In this document: piece after piece, positions 1 to 5,002 of the stretch
Position numbering within the stretch: the stretch's first letter is position 1
How the letters are laid out: every line of letters begins with the position of its first letter
NCBI GenBank assembly: GCA_027002665.1
Contig: JALWZK010000217.1
Location: forward strand, 1-5,002
Length of the DNA stretch: 5,002 nucleotides
Reading direction: 5' to 3'
Source of the DNA: Campylobacteraceae bacterium
Lineage (GTDB): Bacteria > Campylobacterota > Campylobacteria > Campylobacterales > Sulfurovaceae
The notes under the pieces: generated by a model
The model's input: only the letters and a program-made list of their open reading frames with translations
Database searches by the model: none
Told to the model about the DNA's origin: nothing
Translations under genes and position numbers: made by a program

Positions 1-30
1 GGTAGTGTGAAAGGTAGGAAAGAGAGGTGA
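1..30 (+). CDS. Possible C-terminal tail of a convergent gene (partial, left edge)
   Basis: Frame 1 on the plus strand is open from the window edge and ends in a TGA at 28-30, giving a basic tail GSVKGRKER. The inverted repeat at 34-54 follows at once, which is where a terminator for a plus-strand gene would sit, and the plus-strand reading of that hairpin has the better U-run. Nine codons are far too few to identify a product or to exclude chance. No start codon for a minus-strand gene is seen between here and rplQ. Confidence 0.2.
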   Translation, partial: GSVKGRKER

Positions 31-33
31 TTA

Positions 34-54
34 AAGAGAGAGTAACTCTCTTTT
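34..54. terminator. Putative terminator after rplQ, possibly bidirectional
   Basis: A 6-bp perfect inverted repeat (37-42 AGAGAG with 46-51 CTCTCT) closes a 3-base loop. Two A-T pairs extend the stem past one mismatch, at 34-35 with 53-54. On the minus strand the hairpin begins 5 bases after the rplQ stop codon and is followed by TTTAAT, a poor U-tract. On the plus strand it is followed by TTTT, and the mismatch becomes a G-U wobble, so it reads better as a terminator in that direction. It is short and AT-supported, so strength is uncertain. Its position at the end of the ribosomal operon is the main support. Confidence 0.5.
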
Positions 55-58
55 ATAG

Positions 59-406
59 TTAAACTAACTCAATAATTGCCATTGGAGCTGCATCACCTCG
101 ACGCATTCTTGTCTTAATAATTCTAGTATATCCACCATTTCTATCTTCATACTTTGGTGCAATCTCAGTTACAAGTCTATTTGTAGCCCTTTTATCTTGA
201 AGTAGTGCAAAAACTGCTCTATGTGCATTCTCTCCACTCAAAGCTTTTGTAATAAGTTTCTCAAAATATCTACTTAACTCTTTCGCCTTTGGTAGAGTTG
301 TTTCAATTCTCTCACTTTTAATTAAAGCTATAGAGAGATTTTTAAGTAGAGCAGCTCTATGGGCAGAGGTTCTACTCAATCGTCTATATCCATGCTTATG
401 TCTCAT
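59..406 (-). CDS. rplQ: 50S ribosomal protein L17
   Basis: This gene encodes L17 (bL17), a bacterial large-subunit protein that binds 23S rRNA near the exit tunnel side of the 50S particle. At 115 residues it has the short bacterial form. Family signatures are clear: the [21 protein letters not shown] start (residues 1-21), the [20 protein letters not shown] segment (34-53), and the C-terminal [20 protein letters not shown] block followed by IIELV. The ATG start is fixed by AAGGAG at 414-419, which overlaps the rpoA stop codon and leaves 7 bases to the start. It is the last gene of the alpha operon, 12 bp after rpoA, so it is probably translated from the same mRNA. A short hairpin follows. 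I see no oddity. Confidence 0.98.
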   Translation of the reverse strand: MRHKHGYRRLSRTSAHRAALLKNLSIALIKSERIETTLPKAKELSRYFEKLITKALSGENAHRAVFALLQDKRATNRLVTEIAPKYEDRNGGYTRIIKTRMRRGDAAPMAIIELV

Positions 407-418
407 TCTAAATCTCCT

Positions 419-1432
419 TTATTTTTTTGAACTCTCTTTTAGTTGCTCGATTTTTTTAATAAGAGCAGTTCTTGTGCTATCTGGTAGTTCAAAATTTTCA
501 CCATAACCCAGACTATCTAAACATTCAGCTATCTCATCAAGTGATTTTCTACCGAGATTTTTAATATTTTTTATCTCATTTCTACTCATCAATACAAGTT
601 CACCGATATATTGTATTCCTGAGCGGTCAAGTGAATTAAATGACCTTGCAGAGAGTCCCAATGAGTCTATCTGTATTAAATATGGTTTAAGTTCACTATC
701 ATCTGTCGCTCTCTTTACCGGTGTTGCATTTATCTCAACATCTAAGACCCCATTAAATACAGATAACTGCTTATACATGGTCTCTAATGCATTTGTAAAA
801 GCATCTACCGGTGAGATTTGTCCATCTGTCTCTATATCAAATATAATCTTTTCATAGTTTGGATTATCCTCGACCAGAACATTATCTATTCTATAGTTTG
901 CCTTCTTTACAGGAGTAAAAAATGCATCTAATGCGATAGCGTCATCTTCTATCTCATCTCTTAAATCTTCACTCTGAACATAACCTAAGCCTTTTGCAAT
1001 CACTACAGTAAAGTTAAGTTCTGCATCTTCATTTAGGGTTGCCAAGAAGGCTTGAGGATTAACAACATCTATCTCACTGGTTATTAGGTCAGATGCAATA
1101 ATATTTCTATTTCCAGAAAATCTATAATTTACCTTAGCTCTCTGAACACCTTCTGGAAGTTTAAATCTAATATTTTTAAGATTGATAATAAATACAGCTA
1201 CATCCTCATGCATTCCACGAATACTATCAAACTCATGAGATGCACCCTCAATCTTTACTGAGATTGGGGCATAACCCACAGAAGAGCCCAAGATAAGTCT
1301 TCTTAAGGGGTGTGCCAAGGTGATAGCATAACCACTCTCAAAAGGGTAGGCAATAATTTCACTTCTATTTTCACCAATCTCATTCACCTCAACTCGTTCA
1401 GGTAGAGATGGTGCTATCTTAATCTTCTTCAT
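419..1432 (-). CDS. rpoA: DNA-directed RNA polymerase subunit alpha
   Basis: The product is the alpha subunit of RNA polymerase. Two copies nucleate assembly of beta and beta-prime through the N-terminal domain, and the C-terminal domain contacts UP elements and activators. At 337 residues it is a little longer than the 329 of E. coli. The N-terminal domain covers roughly residues 5-235 and carries the YAITLAHPLRRLILGS motif (35-50), the conserved dimerisation and assembly helix. A linker around 236-249 leads to the alpha-CTD, where R263 and N266 in SARSFNSL match E. coli DNA-contacting R265 and N268. NLGRKS at 292-297 is the second helix-hairpin element. A charged lysine-rich tail (about 311-337) follows and is more extended than in E. 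coli. The ATG start has GAGAGG at 1438-1443, 5 bases upstream. It lies 25 bp after rpsD and 12 bp before rplQ. Confidence 0.98.
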   Translation of the reverse strand: MKKIKIAPSLPERVEVNEIGENRSEIIAYPFESGYAITLAHPLRRLILGSSVGYAPISVKIEGASHEFDSIRGMHEDVAVFIINLKNIRFKLPEGVQRAKVNYRFSGNRNIIASDLITSEIDVVNPQAFLATLNEDAELNFTVVIAKGLGYVQSEDLRDEIEDDAIALDAFFTPVKKANYRIDNVLVEDNPNYEKIIFDIETDGQISPVDAFTNALETMYKQLSVFNGVLDVEINATPVKRATDDSELKPYLIQIDSLGLSARSFNSLDRSGIQYIGELVLMSRNEIKNIKNLGRKSLDEIAECLDSLGYGENFELPDSTRTALIKKIEQLKESSKK

Positions 1433-1457
1433 TTTTGCCTCTCTTATTTCTCAATTA

Positions 1458-2084
1458 CTATTTGGAGTATAGCTCAACAATTAATCTCTCTTCTACAGGA
1501 ATTGAAATCTCTTCTCTCGCAGGAACTCTACTAAAGATACCGAAGAGTTTATCTTTTTCAACATCTACCCACTCGACCATACCTGTTTGATTAGTAAGCT
1601 CCATAGCTCTAACTATTTGAGAATTTGTCTTACTCTTCTCTTTAACCTCAATCTTTTGACCGGGTTTTACTCTATATGATGGAATATTGACCCTTTTACC
1701 ATCGACTAAGATATGTCCATGGTTTACAAGTTGTCTTGCAAATCTTCGTGTCGTTGCAAAACCCATTCTATAGACTACATTATCAAGTCTCTGCTCAAGT
1801 AGTTGAATAAGAATTGCCCCTGTATTTCCCTCTTTTCTATTAGCCTCTTTAAATAGAGTTCTAAACTGCTTTTCACTTACACCATACATAAATTTAGCTT
1901 TCTGCTTCTCTTGAAGTTGCTCTGCATATTCGCTAATCTTTGCTCTTCTCTGACCGTGTTGTCCCGGTGGGTATGGTCTCTTCTCTAAAGCCGATTTTCC
2001 TGCAAGTCTTCTCTCGCCTTTTAAGCCGAGATCAACACCAAGTCGTCGCTCTAATTTTTCAACTGGACCTCTATATCTTGCCAT
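1458..2084 (-). CDS. rpsD: 30S ribosomal protein S4
   Basis: S4 (uS4) is a primary 16S rRNA binder that starts assembly of the 30S body and contributes to decoding fidelity; in several bacteria it also represses its own mRNA. The 208-residue length is standard. The N-terminal part has the [13 protein letters not shown] and [10 protein letters not shown] motifs (residues 13-25 and 35-44). The S4 RNA-binding domain spans about 98-160, including [20 protein letters not shown] and the [24 protein letters not shown] region. There is no N-terminal Cys cluster, so this is the zinc-free form. The ATG has AAAGG at 2093-2097 with 8 bases between. Unlike the other ribosomal genes here, it is preceded by an 82-bp gap with a strong hairpin (separate entry), consistent with its own control. 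Confidence 0.98.
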   Translation of the reverse strand: MARYRGPVEKLERRLGVDLGLKGERRLAGKSALEKRPYPPGQHGQRRAKISEYAEQLQEKQKAKFMYGVSEKQFRTLFKEANRKEGNTGAILIQLLEQRLDNVVYRMGFATTRRFARQLVNHGHILVDGKRVNIPSYRVKPGQKIEVKEKSKTNSQIVRAMELTNQTGMVEWVDVEKDKLFGIFSRVPAREEISIPVEERLIVELYSK

Positions 2085-2166
2085 ATTTTATACCTTTAAA
2101 CTATTTTATTAAAAATATTCAAAGGGCAACCGTAAAGAGTTGCCCCAAGTAGCCCTTACTGCTATA
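2085..2166 (-). promoter_or_regulatory. Structured leader before rpsD, candidate autoregulatory element
   Basis: This is the only sizeable gap within the ribosomal gene run. On the minus strand a 7-bp perfect stem, GGGCAAC with GTTGCCC (2139-2145 and 2124-2130), closes the 8-base loop TCTTTACG. A competing pairing exists between AAGGGC (2152-2157) and GCCCTT (2122-2127), so two structures are mutually exclusive. The loop bases CTTTA (2133-2137) are complementary to TAAAG (2094-2098), which overlaps the rpsD ribosome binding site AAAGG at 2093-2097. An H-type pseudoknot could therefore hide the rpsD initiation site. In E. coli and Bacillus S4 represses translation through leader structures; the same role here is inference. 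A weak terminator or processing site is the alternative, since the downstream run is AT-rich but not a clean U-tract. Confidence 0.5.
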
Positions 2167-2541
2167 TTAAACCCTTCTCTGCTTAGGAGGACGACAACCA
2201 TTATGAGGTAGAGGAGTAATATCCTTTAACCATGTTACCTTAATACCCTCTGTTGCCCCGATTGACTTAACAGCAGTATCTCTACCAGAGCCGGGTCCTT
2301 GGACTTTGATACCAACCTCTTTAATACCATGCTCCATCGCCTTTTTCATAGCATCAGCTACCGCCTCTGTTGCCGCAAATGGAGTTGATTTTTTACTACC
2401 TTTAAAACCTAATGCACCTGCGCTACTCCACGCAATAACATTTCCCATCTCATCAGTTACTGTAATTACCGTATTGTTAAAAGTGGCAGCAACATACACT
2501 ACACCCTTAGCAATATTTTTTTTAACTCTCTTCTTAGCCAT
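2167..2541 (-). CDS. rpsK: 30S ribosomal protein S11
   Basis: S11 (uS11) lies in the 30S platform near the E site, where it contacts 16S rRNA and S7 and S18 and helps shape the mRNA exit path. The 124-residue length is normal. Diagnostic segments are the [13 protein letters not shown] strand region (18-30), [20 protein letters not shown] (38-57), the [13 protein letters not shown] loop (82-94), and the C-terminal [18 protein letters not shown]. The Asn-Gly pair in PHNGC corresponds to the site reported as an isoaspartate in E. coli S11; its modification here is not visible from sequence. The ATG start follows GAGGT, with the start 10 bp after the rpsM stop, so it is tightly coupled to rpsM. 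An 82-bp gap separates it from rpsD downstream. Confidence 0.98.
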   Translation of the reverse strand: MAKKRVKKNIAKGVVYVAATFNNTVITVTDEMGNVIAWSSAGALGFKGSKKSTPFAATEAVADAMKKAMEHGIKEVGIKVQGPGSGRDTAVKSIGATEGIKVTWLKDITPLPHNGCRPPKQRRV

Positions 2542-2551
2542 ATATTACCTC

Positions 2552-2914
2552 TTATGCTGCACCAACTGTTTTTCTTTTACCCTTGCGAGTTCTAGCATTT
2601 GTTTTAGTCTTTTGACCTCTAACCGGGAGACCTTTTCTATGTCTCAATCCTCTATAGTTACCCAAATCCATAAGAGCTTTAATATCCATAGTAACCTTTT
2701 TTCTTAGGTCTCCTTCAACCATAAAGTTCTCATTAATCTCATTACGAATCAATGCCACTTGTGCGTCTGTCAATTCATATACTCTAGTATTATAGTCAAT
2801 ACCTGTTGCATCAAGAATCTTTCTTGAACTATATACTCCAATTCCATAGATATAAGTTAGAGCATACTCTATTCGCTTTTTCTTAGGTAAATCAACACCT
2901 GCAATCCTTGCCAT
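2552..2914 (-). CDS. rpsM: 30S ribosomal protein S13
   Basis: S13 (uS13) sits on the 30S head and forms intersubunit bridges with the 50S subunit, and its basic C-terminal tail contacts tRNA at the P site. The 120-residue protein has the [19 protein letters not shown] start, the YIYGIG segment (21-26), the helix-two-turn-helix core, and the [25 protein letters not shown] tail (88-112). The wording of the core ([23 protein letters not shown]) closely matches Campylobacterota S13 proteins as I recall them. The ATG start has AAGGA within the end of rpmJ, and only 2 bases separate the rpmJ stop codon from this start, so the two are almost surely co-translated. No oddity is seen. Confidence 0.98.
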   Translation of the reverse strand: MARIAGVDLPKKKRIEYALTYIYGIGVYSSRKILDATGIDYNTRVYELTDAQVALIRNEINENFMVEGDLRKKVTMDIKALMDLGNYRGLRHRKGLPVRGQKTKTNARTRKGKRKTVGAA

Positions 2915-2916
2915 GT

Positions 2917-3030
2917 CTATCCTTGTCTCTGTTTATGTTTTGGATTTTTACAAATAACTCTCACGATACCTTTTCGTTTAATTATTTTGCAATCATCACA
3001 CATCTTTTTTACTGATGGTCTAACCTTCAT
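2917..3030 (-). CDS. rpmJ: 50S ribosomal protein L36
   Basis: This 37-residue gene encodes L36 (bL36), the smallest large-subunit protein, which binds 23S rRNA near the base of the L7/L12 stalk region. The translation begins [20 protein letters not shown] and ends NPKHKQRQG, which matches the family throughout. Zinc ligands C11, C14, C27 and H32 are all present in the expected C-x2-C-x12-C-x4-H spacing, so this is the zinc-binding form. The ATG at 3028-3030 has a strong AAGGAG at 3037-3042 with 6 bases between. The stop codon TAG lies 2 bases before the rpsM start. In Helicobacter pylori infA precedes rpmJ; here the region upstream is non-coding and then minE. Confidence 0.97.
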   Translation of the reverse strand: MKVRPSVKKMCDDCKIIKRKGIVRVICKNPKHKQRQG

Positions 3031-3071
3031 TGGTGACTCCTTGTGTGGTTTTATGCACCTATAGATGCGTC

Positions 3072-3096
3072 TGGTTAATTGATGTCAAATTAACCA
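3072..3096 (-). repeat. Inverted repeat (hairpin) in the rpmJ leader
   Basis: On the minus strand TGGTTAATT (3088-3096) and AATTAACCA (3072-3080) form a perfect 9-bp stem around the 7-base loop TGACATC. It is not followed by a U-run, so it is not a standard terminator. It would lie in the leader of a transcript starting from either promoter-like site. It could be an RNA control structure or a binding site for a dimeric DNA-binding protein; sequence alone does not decide. Confidence 0.55.
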
Positions 3097-3117
3097 ACTC
3101 TTATATAACTGGTGCCT

Positions 3118-3123
3118 ATTATA
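3118..3123 (-). promoter_or_regulatory. Putative -10 box of an alpha operon promoter
   Basis: A perfect TATAAT on the minus strand sits in an AT-rich run. Transcription would begin near 3111, giving a leader of about 80 bases before rpmJ. No convincing -35 is present at 17 bp, but sigma-70 promoters of Campylobacterota commonly lack a conserved -35 and rely on the -10 and upstream T-rich periodicity. Confidence 0.5.
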
Positions 3124-3168
3124 TAAAAGTTCTTCACGCAGTATCCTAAAAACTAATTTAGGGTGCGA

Positions 3169-3174
3169 ATTTTA
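3169..3174 (-). promoter_or_regulatory. Second putative -10 box, upstream
   Basis: TAAAAT (5 of 6 matches to TATAAT) on the minus strand, within TAGATAAAATTCGC and preceded by AT-rich sequence that runs back into the minE stop. A start near 3162 would give a leader of about 130 bases that includes the whole GCACC/GGTGC pairing. The -35 region is weak. This is less secure than the site at 3118-3123, and AT-rich sequence makes chance matches common. Confidence 0.35.
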
Positions 3175-3196
3175 TCTAAATTTTAATTAGATAGTG

Positions 3197-3439
3197 CTAA
3201 ATATGTCTATCTTTTTCCAAGAATACATCAATAGATATTGCCTCAAAATTTCCATCAATCTCCTTCTTTATCTCAATTCCCCTAACTCCAACATATTTCC
3301 GCACAACTTCAACTATCTCTTTTTTTAAATTATTTATAAATGGGTATGTCTGATTTCCTCCTCTATCAGACATAATAGCGATGCTTAATCTATCTTTTGC
3401 CACAGAAGCACTTCTTCTTTTCTTCCAAAAATCGAACAT
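3197..3439 (-). CDS. minE: Cell division topological specificity factor MinE
   Basis: MinE stimulates MinD ATPase at the membrane and restricts MinCD so that division occurs at mid-cell. At 80 residues it has near-typical length (88 in E. coli). Residues 1-11, MFDFWKKRRSA, form the amphipathic, basic membrane-targeting start. Residues about 12-31 (SVAKDRLSIAIMSDRG...) make the anti-MinCD segment, equivalent to the E. coli AKERLQIIVAERR region. The rest (about 36-80: INNLKKEIVEVVRKYVGV... through AISIDVFLEK) is the dimerising topological specificity domain. Its ATG overlaps the minD stop codon in TAATG, with only a weak AGGA upstream, so translational coupling to minD is likely. It is followed by the 166-bp region before rpmJ instead of another cell-cycle gene. 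Confidence 0.95.
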   Translation of the reverse strand: MFDFWKKRRSASVAKDRLSIAIMSDRGGNQTYPFINNLKKEIVEVVRKYVGVRGIEIKKEIDGNFEAISIDVFLEKDRHI

Positions 3440-4251
3440 TATCTAAATATTCCTGCCAGTTTTCTAAATAAGCCGGAGTCGGCAACCTCAACATCTTTCA
3501 TATCTATCTTTTTTCCACATAGACGAGCTGCTATTCTCTTATAGGCTTGACCCGCGACAGAGTGTTTATCTAATATTATAGGTTTACCCTGATTTGAAGC
3601 ATCAATTACTCCACTATCTTCAGGGACCTTGCCAACAAGTTTAATATTTAAAATGTCCAAAATATCATCACTCTTTAACATCTCACCACTCTGAACCATC
3701 TCTGGGACAATCCTATTGATAATAAGATATTTAGCAACCTCTCCTCCCTCTTTAACCTTTTGAGATTTAGAATCTAATATCCCAATGGCTCTATCTGCAT
3801 CTCTAATAGATGATACCTCTGGATTAACAACAATAATGGCCGCATCTGCAAACTCTATTGTGTGTTCAAATCCACTCTCAATCCCTGCAGGGGAGTCCAA
3901 TATCACATATTCAAAATTCTCTTTTAACTCCTTTACCAATTTTTGAACCTTCTTAGAGTTTAAGACTCGCTTATCTTTACTCTGTGAAGCGGCCAGAAAA
4001 CGGAGATTATCATTTACTTTACTCTTAATCAATGCCTGTTTTAGAGTTGCTTCTCCGTCCATAACCTGAACTATATCATACACGACACGATTTTCTAAAC
4101 CTAAAATCATATCTAAGTTTCTCTGCCCTATATCAAAATCGACAACGGCACATCTCTTTCCATTCATAGCTACGCCCAGACCAAGATTGGCTACTGCTGT
4201 AGTCTTACCTACGCCACCTTTCCCACTAATTACTGCTATTACGATACCCAA
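3439..4251 (-). CDS. minD: Septum site-determining ATPase MinD
   Basis: MinD is a ParA/MinD-family (deviant Walker) ATPase that dimerises with ATP on the inner membrane, recruits MinC, and is released by MinE. At 270 residues it matches E. coli MinD. The deviant Walker A motif is GKGGVGKTT (10-18) with signature lysine K11 and K16. VVDFDIGQRNLD (36-47) is the switch I region with D38 and D40, and LDSPAG (118-123) is the Walker B/switch II with D119. The C-terminal amphipathic helix SGLFRKLAGIFR (259-270) is the membrane-targeting sequence. The start codon is TTG, not ATG: an in-frame TAA lies just upstream, AAGGAG sits 5 bases before TTG, and the next in-frame Met (29) would delete Walker A. 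The gene overlaps minC by 13 bp and minE by 1 bp. Confidence 0.97.
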   Translation of the reverse strand: MGIVIAVISGKGGVGKTTAVANLGLGVAMNGKRCAVVDFDIGQRNLDMILGLENRVVYDIVQVMDGEATLKQALIKSKVNDNLRFLAASQSKDKRVLNSKKVQKLVKELKENFEYVILDSPAGIESGFEHTIEFADAAIIVVNPEVSSIRDADRAIGILDSKSQKVKEGGEVAKYLIINRIVPEMVQSGEMLKSDDILDILNIKLVGKVPEDSGVIDASNQGKPIILDKHSVAGQAYKRIAARLCGKKIDMKDVEVADSGLFRKLAGIFR

Positions 4252-4871
4252 TTCATCTCCTTTTTAAAAACGGGATTAATAACTATCTCTTCACCCTTTA
4301 ACTCTACCCTATTTAATCTATCTTCCAAAAATTTATTATCAATCTCAACGCCATGAAATATTACATTTGCCTTAGGTGAGGTCATTATTATCATAAAATT
4401 CCCATCACACCTAATTGAACCCTCGACCAACTCTGTAATAATTAAATTACCGGTAGTATATATGCTTGCTCCACTATTCACTCTATTTAGTAGTAGTAAA
4501 TCTCCATCTATCTCTATTACTCTACCACTACGGACAATCTCATCTATTACACTTAGATTATTTTGAAGTCTATTTGAGAGTCTTTGTAGCTCTGTTTGAG
4601 CAATAATCCTATCTATATCATATTCCCTTTTTTGAGCAGAAAACTCCTTTTCAATAGCTCTCCTTGATCTTCCTCTTGGAAGTTTAATATTATTGATAAA
4701 AGTTAAAGATTTTGATTTTAGATACTCTTTAATATTTTGACTTAAATAACCATTTATAACAATAAGATGGTCCTTAAAAAGAGCATAATTTGTATTAAAA
4801 AAAGAGATAAACCTCTCTTCATCATCTATACTACACTCATAAACCTTAACTGAATACTGTTTACTTTGCAA
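4239..4871 (-). CDS. minC: Septum site-determining protein MinC
   Basis: MinC inhibits FtsZ polymerisation and is brought to the membrane by MinD. This 210-residue form has a divergent N-terminal FtsZ-inhibitory domain (about 1-75), a charged linker with coiled-coil tendency (about 75-108), and a well-conserved C-terminal beta-helix domain (about 110-200). The C-terminal domain carries RSGR (114-117, equivalent to the RSGQ MinD-binding motif), GDLLLLNRVNSGA (123-135), GNL (141-143) and the following EGSIRCDGN turn. The identification rests mainly on this C-terminal domain and on the minD-minE neighbours. The start codon is TTG, supported by AGGGAG at 4878-4883 with 6 bases between; no in-frame ATG occurs before residue 160. 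It ends inside the first codons of minD, so the two are likely coupled. Confidence 0.94.
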   Translation of the reverse strand: MQSKQYSVKVYECSIDDEERFISFFNTNYALFKDHLIVINGYLSQNIKEYLKSKSLTFINNIKLPRGRSRRAIEKEFSAQKREYDIDRIIAQTELQRLSNRLQNNLSVIDEIVRSGRVIEIDGDLLLLNRVNSGASIYTTGNLIITELVEGSIRCDGNFMIIMTSPKANVIFHGVEIDNKFLEDRLNRVELKGEEIVINPVFKKEMNWVS

Positions 4872-4906
4872 AATAGACTCCCTAATATGTTATAATCTAT
4901 GATATA

Positions 4907-5002
4907 TTACCATTTTATCCTTTTTCTATTAATAATCTGATTAAATGGAGGAATCTTTATACTATTTTTTCTAATATTTGATATACTCTCAAACATGCAA
5001 AA
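4907..5002 (-). CDS. Possible C-terminal tail of an unidentified upstream gene (partial, right edge)
   Basis: One minus-strand frame stays open from the window edge to a TAA at 4907-4909, giving about 31 residues that end in NQIINRKRIKW. The other two minus-strand frames are closed by stops. The direction and the 35-bp gap to the minC start fit a gene in the same run as minCDE. I do not recognise the tail. In such AT-rich DNA, 31 open codons in one of three frames can arise by chance, so this stays tentative. In H. pylori minC lies beside lpxC, but this tail gives no support for a particular neighbour. Confidence 0.33.
   Translation of the reverse strand, partial: FCMFESISNIRKNSIKIPPFNQIINRKRIKW
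4912..4917 (-). promoter_or_regulatory. Candidate -10 box upstream of minC
   Basis: TAAAAT on the minus strand (within GGATAAAATGG) could start a transcript near 4905, about 34 bases before the minC TTG and upstream of its AGGGAG. There is no convincing -35. It falls inside the possible tail of the upstream gene, so minC may instead be read from an upstream promoter. The nearer TATAAC at 4889-4894 would start transcription within the ribosome binding site and is not favoured. Confidence 0.25.

Larger units (their letters stand above)
3031..3196 (-). promoter_or_regulatory. Intergenic control region before rpmJ and the alpha operon
   Basis: No gene or tRNA is seen in these 166 bp. Reading on the minus strand, they hold two promoter-like -10 sites, a 9-bp hairpin and the rpmJ ribosome binding site, each described separately. 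No clear terminator follows minE: the two short AT-rich inverted repeats (3145-3162 and 3174-3192) lack a U-run on the minus strand. Transcripts from minCDE may thus read through into the ribosomal genes. A GGTGC segment (3055-3059) can pair with GCACC at 3111-3115, enclosing the hairpin, or more weakly with CACC beside the rpmJ start (3032-3035), which would shield AAGGAG. The switch idea is inference. Confidence 0.55.

Noticed and set aside
1458..2084. Loss of the zinc-binding cysteines of S4 as an anomaly
   Set aside because: Zinc-free S4 is common across bacteria, and the rest of the protein is intact; L36 in the same operon keeps its zinc ligands, but mixed forms within one genome are ordinary.
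1940..2152. Plus-strand open frame of 70 codons across the start of rpsD
   Set aside because: It is antisense to the highly conserved S4 N-terminus and its leader, has no family resemblance and no supporting ribosome binding site; a shadow of rpsD.
2306..2707. Plus-strand open frame of 133 codons with hydrophobic stretches
   Set aside because: It lies antisense to rpsK and rpsM. The hydrophobic look comes from reading the complement of lysine-, alanine- and arginine-rich ribosomal protein codons.
3067..3092. TTGACA on the minus strand (3082-3087 region) as a -35 box for rpmJ
   Set aside because: The best -10 candidates at 17-19 bp (TCTATA or TATAGG) match poorly, and the motif lies in the loop of the 9-bp hairpin. 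TATAAT at 3118-3123 is a better promoter candidate.
3145..3192. Short inverted repeats after minE (CCTAAA with TTTAGG, and ATCTAA with TTAGAT) as a minE terminator
   Set aside because: The stems are only 6 bp and AT-rich, and neither is followed by a U-run on the minus strand; one overlaps a promoter-like box.
4945..4974. Plus-strand mini-ORF beginning ATGGAGGAA, nine codons
   Set aside because: Its ATG is part of the GGAGG-like motif itself, there is no ribosome binding site before it, and it ends after nine codons with no attenuator-like structure visible.

Overview
The window is ordinary, well-preserved housekeeping DNA from an AT-rich bacterium. Protein-level resemblance points to Campylobacterota (the former Epsilonproteobacteria; Sulfurimonas, Sulfurovum or Helicobacter-like). 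The evidence is the S13 sequence with its GEGDLRKxV-type core and [25 protein letters not shown] tail ending in VGAA, a 115-residue L17, a zinc-free S4, a 337-residue alpha subunit, and gene order rpmJ-rpsM-rpsK-rpsD-rpoA-rplQ. This assignment is recognition by eye, not a database search.

Every confident gene lies on the minus strand, so the window is transcribed from right to left. From right to left it holds: a possible C-terminal tail of an unidentified gene at the edge (4907-5002); a compact cell-division-site cluster minC-minD-minE (4871 down to 3197) with overlapping or touching reading frames; a 166-bp intergenic region (3031-3196) with promoter-like sequences and a hairpin; and the alpha ribosomal operon rpmJ-rpsM-rpsK-rpsD-rpoA-rplQ (3030 down to 59). 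A short inverted repeat just after rplQ (34-54) probably ends the operon and may be shared with a convergent gene at the left edge. rpmJ (37 codons) is a real gene despite its small size.

The Min proteins form one functional unit: MinD is the membrane-binding ATPase, MinC the FtsZ inhibitor it recruits, and MinE the topological factor that stimulates MinD ATPase. The downstream genes encode small-subunit proteins S13, S11 and S4, large-subunit proteins L36 and L17, and the RNA polymerase alpha subunit. S4 and the other primary binders of this operon are classic candidates for feedback control.

No mobile element, CRISPR array, tRNA, rRNA or defence system is visible, and I do not see a new multi-gene system. 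The points most worth a second look are a hairpin with a possible pseudoknot over the rpsD ribosome binding site, the direct linkage of minCDE to the alpha operon with infA and secY absent from their usual place, the structured leader before rpmJ, and TTG start codons on both minC and minD.
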